From assembly GCA_913043285.1 (NCBI GenBank), contig CAJWML010000027.1, forward strand, positions 1 to 35,420: a stretch of 35,420 nucleotides of DNA, given 5' to 3'. The notes under the pieces were generated by a model that saw only the letters and a list, made by a program, of their open reading frames with translations, was not told where the DNA came from and ran no database searches. Made by a program: the position numbers and the translations under genes. Of the stretch, positions 8,510-15,533 are shown one piece after another. The DNA comes from CAKZNE01 sp002695025. GTDB lineage: Bacteria > Bacteroidota > Bacteroidia > Flavobacteriales > Schleiferiaceae. Numbering within the stretch: the first letter of the stretch is position 1; every line of letters starts with the position of its first letter.

Positions 8510-8614
8510 GCCCTAAAAATACTCCATCCCAACATTATCCCACATTCTCTTAATCTGCTTGTAAGATTATTTCGATAGTTCTTGTATTTTTATAGGTGAA
8601 ACTCTACTTTATTA

Positions 8615-11563
8615 ATGACGCGTACAGGTTTATTGTTAACCATACCTTGCCTGTTTGCCTATATATCCCTTCATGCCCAGATACCGGGTATGAAAGTGTT
8701 TGGTGTATCAGACGGGTACCCGGCCAATATCGGCTATATCATCACCCAGGATAGCACGGGTTTTATATGGGTTGGCAGCAACAATGGCGTTATCCGTTAT
8801 GACGGCCATTCCTTTGAGGTGCTCGATGACCGTGACGGGCTCCCGGACAAGGAGATTATTGAAGCAATACCGGTGAGCCGTGAAACGGTACTTATAAATC
8901 CCCTTGTAAACCACATTTGTTATTACCGGAATGGTCGTGTGATCAACGAAAACTCCGATTCATCCCTGGCCCTGATCAACAACAAGACCCGAAACCGGAT
9001 GGAAAAGGACGAGGCAGACCAATCCTGCTGGATCGGGGACAGCTGGAATACCGGTGGGCTATTCCGTTTCAGGAAGGCTAAGCTACAATGGGTGGACATT
9101 CCACTTAATAAGCCTTTTTCCATCCATTCGGCCTGGAAAAACACCCTGGTACTATCGGACGGGGATACTCCCCTTCTCTACCGGGCCGATGAGGGCAGTT
9201 TACAGCACTTCCATATTGAGGGTGATCCCTCCTTCTTCAGAGATGGTACCCTGCGTTTTACCCATGACCATAGTTACGTGGTAGCTTACCAGCCCAATAC
9301 CCGTCTTATGGGAGTATACCGTTTCCGGGATCCTGCCCACCTGGAGTTTATAGCCGCTGTGCCCGCTGGTGAAATGCCCAAACAGATGATACTGGACCAC
9401 AAAAATCGCCTGTGGTTTACCTACCTCCACGAAGGCCTTCTGTACTGGGGACCCGTTCCCATGATTACCGCCAACACCCGTCCCATCCGCCTTTTGGAAA
9501 ACACCGTGGTCAACGATGTATTTTCCGACCGGGATGAGAACCTGTGGTTTACCACCCAGCGGAAAGGCCTGTATTTTATCCCGGCTTCGCAGTGGGCCAA
9601 TCACCTGCGCTGCAAAAAAACCGGGCTCCCGGAATATACTCCCCTAAGCCTTTACAGCAACGGCAATGACCGCCTGTATATGATTTATGAAGGCCAGGGC
9701 GCTCCCGGTTACATCTGCCAGGGCTACTTTAAGACTATGGCCGGTACCCCCGGTGAAGAGCTAAAAGGACTTAACGGTTACCAGGATCAGCTGTATACCT
9801 TCAGCAACACACAGGTGTATCACCAGGTTTCGGATAAGCTGGCACAACCTTTATTGGATGTCAAAACCTCTGCCTCTGCAGGAGTGATCAAGGATATCTC
9901 CATAGATGCAGGTGGGAAACAACTCCTTATAGCATCCAGCATGGGTATGTATTCCATTCCAGTAAAAGGTGGTATACCGGCCGAACATTTTTCCTTGCGT
10001 ACCACCTGTGTACTGGCGTATAAGGATCAGGTGATCATCGGCACCCCCAACGGTCTTTATCATGGCACTAAGCAAAACTACCTCCTGTCCTGTCACCCCG
10101 TTCTGGCGCGCGCCAACATCAGCGATATGGTGAAATTTGATGATCAGAAGGTTTTAATAGCCACCGGATCGGATGGCCTGTTTATGTATGATCCTCACCT
10201 GGATTCGGCCTTTGCCCTTAAGCGCCCTAAGCTTTACATGGGTACCATAAACCAGGTCTATACGGAAAGTAAACAACAGGTATGGCTGGCTACGGACCAG
10301 GGTGTTTTTAACCTCAGCCTGAAAGGAGAGCGTATAGACCAGGTACGTCAGTATACTTTCAGGAATGGTTTGCCTTCCAATCACGTAACTTCGGTCTGGT
10401 GCAATCAGGAACACATTTATGCAACCACCTCTTCGGGCCTTGGCATCATCCCCCGGGAAACCCTCATCAAAACCTCCCATTCCACGGTAGCCGTGCTCAA
10501 AGCCGGTTCGGAAAAGCAAAGCTTCTATAACCCGCACCAATTGGATTTTGAAGCTTCAGCTTCCAATATTTACCTCCGCCTGAGCAGCTTCAATTATGAA
10601 AACCTCGGAAAGACCAGCTACCGCTATACGCTGGAAGATTATTACGACCGCTGGTACAATTCGCCCAGCCAGTGGATACAGTTTACGGACCTGCCCCCCG
10701 GCAAATACCTGTTTAAAGTGCGCCCCATCGGGCCAAACGGAGAAAATGAAGGGGCGCCTGTTTCCATTCCCCTGGTAAAGAGACCTACCTTCTGGCAAAC
10801 TATCACCTTCCGTTTAATTATGGGACTTGCGGTTACGGGCTTCCTTATCGGTTTGCTCTATCTGGTCATGTTCCGGCAAAAACAAAGGGCCTATCTGCGC
10901 CTGCAGCAAAAACGAAAGCTGGCAGAACTGGAACTGGAGGCCATCAAAGCCCAGATCAACCCTCACTTTATATTCAACTGCCTCAATTCCATACAGTACC
11001 TCACTTACCAGGGCAATATTGAAGACGCACAGCAGTATCTGGATTGCTTTTCATTACTGATCCGCCAAACCATGCGCCTTTCCCAGCAAATATTCACCAC
11101 CCTGGAAGATGAGATCCGTTATCTCACCAATTACCTGAAGCTGGAACAGATGCGGTTCAAAGAAAAACTGGAGTACACCCTTCACATCCAGGAAAACATC
11201 AACCCCCTGCGCATTATCCCCGCCATGTTGTTGCAGCCTTATCTTGAAAATGCCATTAAGCATGGTATTGCCCCTCTTTCCAAATCTGGAAGACTCACAC
11301 TCTCCCTCCGGGAAAGAGAAGATGAATGGCTGGAAGTTACTATACATGACAACGGGCCCGGCTTTCAACCCCAAACCGAAAAAAAGGCGAACAGCCTCGG
11401 TATGCGCTTATCCGGAAGCCGGATACATACCTATAATGAACTCTTCAACCTCGATATCCGCATGGATATCCAGTCACCACCCCGATTGGCCGGTTACCCG
11501 GCTCTAGGAACGTTGATACAAATCTTAATACCAAGCATTTCACATGAAAAGATCAAGGTTTAA
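8615..11563 (+). CDS. Propeller-type LytS-family sensor histidine kinase
   Basis: The protein has 982 residues. A signal peptide (to about residue 21) is followed by a long periplasmic region of two-component-regulator propeller repeats (for example GFIWVGSNNGVIRYDG, ENLWFTTQRKGLYFI and QQVWLATDQGVFNL) and a Y_Y_Y immunoglobulin-like domain (about 650-725, YRYTLEDYYDRWYN). One membrane helix follows (about 733-755). The cytoplasmic part is a LytS-type kinase: the phospho-acceptor His784 in QINPHFIFNCLNS, the N-box LLQPYLENAIKHG and the G-box HDNGPGF. It signals through the adjacent LytTR regulator, whose gene overlaps its end by 20 bases. The propeller domain suggests sensing of an extracellular or periplasmic ligand, unidentified. 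Unlike hybrid SusR-type proteins, it carries no fused receiver. Confidence 0.94.
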   Translation: MTRTGLLLTIPCLFAYISLHAQIPGMKVFGVSDGYPANIGYIITQDSTGFIWVGSNNGVIRYDGHSFEVLDDRDGLPDKEIIEAIPVSRETVLINPLVNHICYYRNGRVINENSDSSLALINNKTRNRMEKDEADQSCWIGDSWNTGGLFRFRKAKLQWVDIPLNKPFSIHSAWKNTLVLSDGDTPLLYRADEGSLQHFHIEGDPSFFRDGTLRFTHDHSYVVAYQPNTRLMGVYRFRDPAHLEFIAAVPAGEMPKQMILDHKNRLWFTYLHEGLLYWGPVPMITANTRPIRLLENTVVNDVFSDRDENLWFTTQRKGLYFIPASQWANHLRCKKTGLPEYTPLSLYSNGNDRLYMIYEGQGAPGYICQGYFKTMAGTPGEELKGLNGYQDQLYTFSNTQVYHQVSDKLAQPLLDVKTSASAGVIKDISIDAGGKQLLIASSMGMYSIPVKGGIPAEHFSLRTTCVLAYKDQVIIGTPNGLYHGTKQNYLLSCHPVLARANISDMVKFDDQKVLIATGSDGLFMYDPHLDSAFALKRPKLYMGTINQVYTESKQQVWLATDQGVFNLSLKGERIDQVRQYTFRNGLPSNHVTSVWCNQEHIYATTSSGLGIIPRETLIKTSHSTVAVLKAGSEKQSFYNPHQLDFEASASNIYLRLSSFNYENLGKTSYRYTLEDYYDRWYNSPSQWIQFTDLPPGKYLFKVRPIGPNGENEGAPVSIPLVKRPTFWQTITFRLIMGLAVTGFLIGLLYLVMFRQKQRAYLRLQQKRKLAELELEAIKAQINPHFIFNCLNSIQYLTYQGNIEDAQQYLDCFSLLIRQTMRLSQQIFTTLEDEIRYLTNYLKLEQMRFKEKLEYTLHIQENINPLRIIPAMLLQPYLENAIKHGIAPLSKSGRLTLSLREREDEWLEVTIHDNGPGFQPQTEKKANSLGMRLSGSRIHTYNELFNLDIRMDIQSPPRLAGYPALGTLIQILIPSISHEKIKV

Positions 11564-12275
11564 AGTAGCTATTGTAGATGATGAAAAAGATGCCCGGGGC
11601 ATGGTACAGCTCATGTTGAAGGAATACTTCCCGGAGCTGGATGTTGTGTGTGATACCGGTAACTTCCGCGAGGCCCTGCTGGAAATAAGCCGCCACAAAC
11701 CTCACCTGCTCTTCCTGGACGTGGAAATGCCGGGAGGCAACGGTTTTGAGCTCCTGGAAAAATTACCCTTTAAGCCCACTACCGTATTCATTACCGCCCA
11801 TGATGGGTACGCCATCCGCGCCATCCGGGCCTCAGCAGAAGATTACATCCTCAAACCCCTTAACCGTAATGAATTCCGGGAGGTGGTAGAACGCCTGCTT
11901 TGCGGTTTGGCCATGAATGAAGAGGCGGAACATTCCACCAGCGGAGTACGGAAAATAGCCCTGCCCAGCCTCAGCGGACTTAGTTTTGTGGGAGTGGATG
12001 ATATCCTGTATGCCGAGGCAGACAGCAATTACACCGTATTGCATTGGGAGGACAAAAAAGAAGTGGTTTGCCGCACGCTCGGCCAGTTTGAGGAAGATCT
12101 CAATTCTTTCGGTTTTCTCCGCGTCCACCATAAATACCTGATCAACCTCAACCATGTAAAAACCTATCATAAAGGCAAGGGCGGTGGATCAGTAGTATTG
12201 AGCAACCAGTGCAGCATTCCTGTTTCAGTCCGTAAAAAACCGGAGCTGTTCCGGGCTTTTGCATTGCAGGGATAA
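11544..12275 (+). CDS. LytTR-family response regulator
   Basis: The protein has 243 residues. The receiver domain (about 5-120) has the acidic pair D12-D13, phospho-acceptor Asp59 in LFLDVEMPGGNGFELL, Thr84 (FITAHD) and Lys104 (ILKPLN). The C-terminal ~105 residues form a LytTR DNA-binding domain, with DDILYAEADSNYTVLHW, FLRVHHKYLINLNHV and the terminal basic turn. The start codon lies inside the kinase gene, so the two are translationally coupled and form a cognate pair. LytTR regulators usually bind short direct repeats upstream of targets. The large T9SS gene 275 bases downstream is the obvious candidate target, and the intergenic region holds a perfect 18-bp palindrome. No separate promoter is seen. 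Confidence 0.95.
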   Translation: MKRSRFKVAIVDDEKDARGMVQLMLKEYFPELDVVCDTGNFREALLEISRHKPHLLFLDVEMPGGNGFELLEKLPFKPTTVFITAHDGYAIRAIRASAEDYILKPLNRNEFREVVERLLCGLAMNEEAEHSTSGVRKIALPSLSGLSFVGVDDILYAEADSNYTVLHWEDKKEVVCRTLGQFEEDLNSFGFLRVHHKYLINLNHVKTYHKGKGGGSVVLSNQCSIPVSVRKKPELFRAFALQG

Positions 12276-12362
12276 GCATTTTTACACTTATCTTGATTTC
12301 CGCTACACCTGCTCAATAGTGCTTTCATAAAACCGCCCAACTCCTTAATATTGAGTGAAACG

Positions 12363-12380
12363 AATTCCACCGGTGGAATT
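12363..12380. promoter_or_regulatory. Perfect 18-bp palindrome between the regulator and the T9SS gene
   Basis: AATTCCACCGGTGGAATT is an exact palindrome with no spacer, 88 bases after the response regulator and 170 bases before the secreted-protein ATG. It could be a dimer operator. As RNA it would fold into a 7-bp stem with a CCGG loop but without a T-run, which argues against a normal terminator. Confidence 0.4.
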
Positions 12381-12471
12381 AAACCTACTCAACAAGGCTG
12401 GTCATGAAACACTATCTCAATTGATTTTTTACAGGCACTCCTACCGCTGAAACGCGGATCCTGGCCATATT

Positions 12472-12501
12472 CCAGTAAGGTATAAATGATGCCCTTACCG
12501 G
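12472..12501. promoter_or_regulatory. Inverted repeat upstream of the PKD/T9SS gene
   Basis: CCAGTAAGG and CCTTACCGG are 9-base inverted arms with one mismatch and a 12-base AT-rich spacer (TATAAATGATGC), 48-78 bases before the ATG at 12550. It may be an operator or a leader hairpin; no function is known. Confidence 0.3.
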
Positions 12502-12549
12502 TTATGGTCTGCTCTACTCTCATTTTTAACAACTAAAATTTCAAATGTT

Positions 12550-14946
12550 ATGAAATGTTCTACTCTTGGAGAAGGAGGCTGTTGGTACAACCGCATCCTT
12601 GTTCTTCTCATGGCTGTGTGTATGATCCCAGCCCTCAACTCTTCTCTCAACGCTCAAACCTGTCCTAACCCGCCATCCGTACTGGTAAACGGTAATTTTG
12701 AGCAACCTTCAACTGCCATTGGCAACAGTGAACCCGGCAACATCAACAACAACATGCCGGGCTGGAGGGTATCCCATGGTCACCCCTCTACCTCCTCTCT
12801 TCCACCCCGTTCGGTTTGGATGTGGTCCTATAAGAGCACATCAGGAACTCAAAAAGGTGAAGGTATATACAACTGCTACAACTTCCAGGCCGGCCAATCC
12901 TACCTGGTATGCTTTGACCTTAAAACCAACGGAAAAGCCGATGGAGCCACGGTACAGGTAAGAGCCTCCAATAGTGTGACCACCGGAGCCGGCTCTACCA
13001 CCTTTCCCTCCTTTGCCAGTGATCCCATGTGGTCAGACCTTACCGCCAATTACAGCTACAACAGCTGGACCACGGTAAGCTTTGTATATACACCTTCCAA
13101 CAACTATTCTCAGTTGTGGATCTATCCTTTCTGGAGTGGTATAACCCAAACCGGTACCCCGGCACCCCAGGGTAATCCCGCGCAGGCCGAAATGCAGATC
13201 GACAATATCACCGTCACCCCACTTGCCAATCCCGATGAGTGCGTATGTGATATTACCGCTGGATTCACCTATAGCATTGAAGATTCCTGTGAAGTAAAGT
13301 TCAGTGAAGCCGCTTCCGGCAACTGCTGTACCCAGGTAGTAGGATACCAGTGGGATTTTGGTGATGGTACCACCAGCACAGATCCTAATCCCTCCCATAC
13401 CTATACCGCATCCGGAACCTATACCGTATGCCTTACTACCGTAGGACTTACCGTAAATGGTGAGTGCTGCACCGATGAAGTTTGTTACACCGTAACACCC
13501 AATTGTACGCCTTGTGTATGTGATGTTACGGCTGATTTCACCTACGGATTTGACCCCATTGAATGTACAGTGAGTTTTACTGACAAATCATTTGGGAACG
13601 AGTGTACCAATATTACCTCCTGGTTCTGGGATTTTGGTGATGGTACCACTTCTACCTCACAAAACCCTCTGCATATGTATGCCTCCAACGGAAACTATAC
13701 CGTATGCCTTACCGTTACCGGTACCCATGCAGATGGCACTACCTGTACCGATAAGATTTGTGTGGATATTCCAATAGACTGTATCAAGGATTGTGAGTGC
13801 GACCTGGATTTTGGGTTTGACTACAGCATTGACAAGTGTCATGCTAACTTCTTTGGCGTAGCCAACGGTAAATGCCAGGTGGTTAAATGGACCTGGGATT
13901 TTGGTGACGGTACCTCCGGTAACGGACAAAACACCTCCCATACCTATACTTCCAACGGTGTATATACCGTTTGCCTCACCATTACCTTTGTCGATGCCAA
14001 CGGTAAGGAATGCAACGAAACTATCTGTATGAATGTGACCATAACCGACTGTGACGGTTGTGAATGTGACATTGATATAAACTTTGATTGGTCTGAAGAC
14101 CGTTGTCGCTTTGAGTTCTTCGAGAATATCAATAGCAACTGCGAGATTATTTCCATGCAATGGGATTTCGGTGATGGTCAATCCTCCAGCCTGTCCAACC
14201 CCATTCACTACTACAAAAACCCAGGGGGTTACCAGGTTTGTTTAACCGTAACCTTTATTGATGACCAGGGTGTATGCTGTACGGAAACCTTCTGTAATCA
14301 GATTGACGTATCCGAAGGCTGTATGTGCTGTGATGTTCAACCGGACTTCAACTTTGACCAGGACGGATGCTTCATCAACTTCAACGGTTGGTACAACCCT
14401 GATACAGGCTGTGATATAGTGGATTTCTTCTGGGATTTCGGTGATGGTAATTCTTCTTCCGGAGCTCCTAATGTGCCCCACTTCTACTCCTATAATGGCG
14501 TGTATACCGTTTGCTTTACCATTGTAACCAACACGGCTGATGGTGAAGAATGCCGCGAAACCATTTGCAAAACGGTGGTCATCACCAATTGCCAGCCTCA
14601 TCCCTGTGATAATCCGGATGTGGTCACTCCAGTTGGTGCAGCCGGACGTGTAGGATCATCTTCCTCCGGTACCACCCTGAATGGACCTGTGGATTACGAA
14701 GTATACCCTAACCCCACTTCCGATGTACTGAATATCGACCTCACCACCAGCAAGCCTGGTAACCTGGAAGTATCCGTACACGATGCTTCCATGAAGCTGG
14801 TGAAGGTTCTTATCAGTGAGTATACAAGCGAAGGAACCTCCAAGCTGCAGTGGGATACCAATGCCTCAGAAGTAGTTCCCGGAACCTATTTTATAATGGT
14901 ACGCTCCGGTGAAACCACCCGACTTGAAAAAGTGGTAGTGAAGTAA
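12550..14946 (+). CDS. Secreted five-PKD cysteine-rich protein with T9SS sorting domain
   Basis: The protein has 798 residues. A signal peptide (ending near LNAQ) leads to an N-terminal beta-rich, carbohydrate-binding-like domain (about 40-225, beginning VLVNGNFEQPS). Five tandem PKD domains of ~90 residues follow (about 230-690), each with the WDFGDG signature and each starting with a C-x-C-D or C-C-D block. A type A T9SS domain ends the protein (about 717-798, EVYPNPTSDVLNIDL, terminal VVVK). Each PKD copy carries several extra cysteines, such as NCCTQ, ECCTDEVC and YTVCLT, which is unusual for PKD domains and suggests disulphide-stapled repeats or cross-linking at the surface. The likely role is adhesion or an extracellular matrix. 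It lies downstream of the LytS/LytTR pair and is followed by a strong terminator. Confidence 0.9.
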   Translation: MKCSTLGEGGCWYNRILVLLMAVCMIPALNSSLNAQTCPNPPSVLVNGNFEQPSTAIGNSEPGNINNNMPGWRVSHGHPSTSSLPPRSVWMWSYKSTSGTQKGEGIYNCYNFQAGQSYLVCFDLKTNGKADGATVQVRASNSVTTGAGSTTFPSFASDPMWSDLTANYSYNSWTTVSFVYTPSNNYSQLWIYPFWSGITQTGTPAPQGNPAQAEMQIDNITVTPLANPDECVCDITAGFTYSIEDSCEVKFSEAASGNCCTQVVGYQWDFGDGTTSTDPNPSHTYTASGTYTVCLTTVGLTVNGECCTDEVCYTVTPNCTPCVCDVTADFTYGFDPIECTVSFTDKSFGNECTNITSWFWDFGDGTTSTSQNPLHMYASNGNYTVCLTVTGTHADGTTCTDKICVDIPIDCIKDCECDLDFGFDYSIDKCHANFFGVANGKCQVVKWTWDFGDGTSGNGQNTSHTYTSNGVYTVCLTITFVDANGKECNETICMNVTITDCDGCECDIDINFDWSEDRCRFEFFENINSNCEIISMQWDFGDGQSSSLSNPIHYYKNPGGYQVCLTVTFIDDQGVCCTETFCNQIDVSEGCMCCDVQPDFNFDQDGCFINFNGWYNPDTGCDIVDFFWDFGDGNSSSGAPNVPHFYSYNGVYTVCFTIVTNTADGEECRETICKTVVITNCQPHPCDNPDVVTPVGAAGRVGSSSSGTTLNGPVDYEVYPNPTSDVLNIDLTTSKPGNLEVSVHDASMKLVKVLISEYTSEGTSKLQWDTNASEVVPGTYFIMVRSGETTRLEKVVVK
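13237..14616 (+). repeat. Five tandem PKD-encoding repeats of about 270 bp
   Basis: Five consecutive units start near 13237, 13510, 13793, 14059 and 14320. Each contains a near-identical TGGGATTTYGGTGATGGT core encoding WDFGDG and a TATACCGTNTGCCTNACC-like core encoding YTVCLT. Outside these cores the units have diverged, which fits old duplication, possibly maintained by recombination. Confidence 0.8.
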
Positions 14947-14970
14947 TCTTCTTCTGTATAAAATGTGAAT

Positions 14971-14996
14971 AAGCCGCCCTCCGGGGCGGCTTTTTT
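14971..14996 (+). terminator. Rho-independent terminator after the PKD/T9SS gene
   Basis: AAGCCGCCC and GGGCGGCTT pair around a TCCG tetraloop and run into TTTTTT. This is a textbook terminator, 25 bases past the stop. Confidence 0.9.
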
Positions 14997-15046
14997 ATGC
15001 AACCTATCCCCTATTTACCTACCTTTCCCTTACCTATAGTATACCT

Positions 15047-15502
15047 ATGAAAAAACTCCTGTTCCTGCTGGCCCTTTTGGCCTTTACCTACCATCCGCTT
15101 TATGCCCAATCCTCCACCCCGGCATGGCTCAGCGGCACCTGGCAGCTCACTTCCGGCTCCAACCCCGCTTTTGAAAGTTGGCAGCAGCTGGATGAAAACA
15201 CCTTTGCCGGTAAAGGCTATTTCATGCAGCAAACGGATACCGTAGTGTTTGAAGAACTACGCCTGCAAAAGATCGGGAACTACTGGTGCTATATAGCCAC
15301 CGTGCATAAAGGAAAGCCCGTGCTCTTTTACCACACGCTTATGGAAGCCGGCCACATGGTATTTGAAAACCCCGAACATGATTTTCCACAACGTATTGAA
15401 TACCAGTTAAAGGAAGACGGCACCTTGAGCGCTAATGTATCCGGCATGGAAAAGGGGAAGGAGCGGAAGGAAGAGTTTAATATGAAAAAGCTCTCCAAAT
15501 AA
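15047..15502 (+). CDS. DUF6265-like small secreted protein
   Basis: The protein has 151 residues: a signal peptide (cleavage near LYAQ) followed by a lipocalin-like small beta domain that opens with WLSGTWQL and contains ENTFAGKGYF and VFENPEHDFPQRIEYQL. I associate this pattern with DUF6265, a family of unknown function found widely in Bacteroidota. The fold resembles small beta-barrel binding proteins, so a ligand-binding role in the periplasm is possible but unproven. It stands alone between the terminator at 14971-14996 and the convergent cyanophycin synthetase gene, whose stop is 32 bases away. Confidence 0.8.
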   Translation: MKKLLFLLALLAFTYHPLYAQSSTPAWLSGTWQLTSGSNPAFESWQQLDENTFAGKGYFMQQTDTVVFEELRLQKIGNYWCYIATVHKGKPVLFYHTLMEAGHMVFENPEHDFPQRIEYQLKEDGTLSANVSGMEKGKERKEEFNMKKLSK

Positions 15503-15533
15503 ACAACCGCCCGGCAAAACCTGCCTGCAGGGG

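Noticed and set aside
13657..14208. Long open frame on the minus strand inside the PKD gene
   Set aside because: It is a shadow of the repetitive PKD coding sequence; its translation is low-complexity and has no start context or homology pattern.
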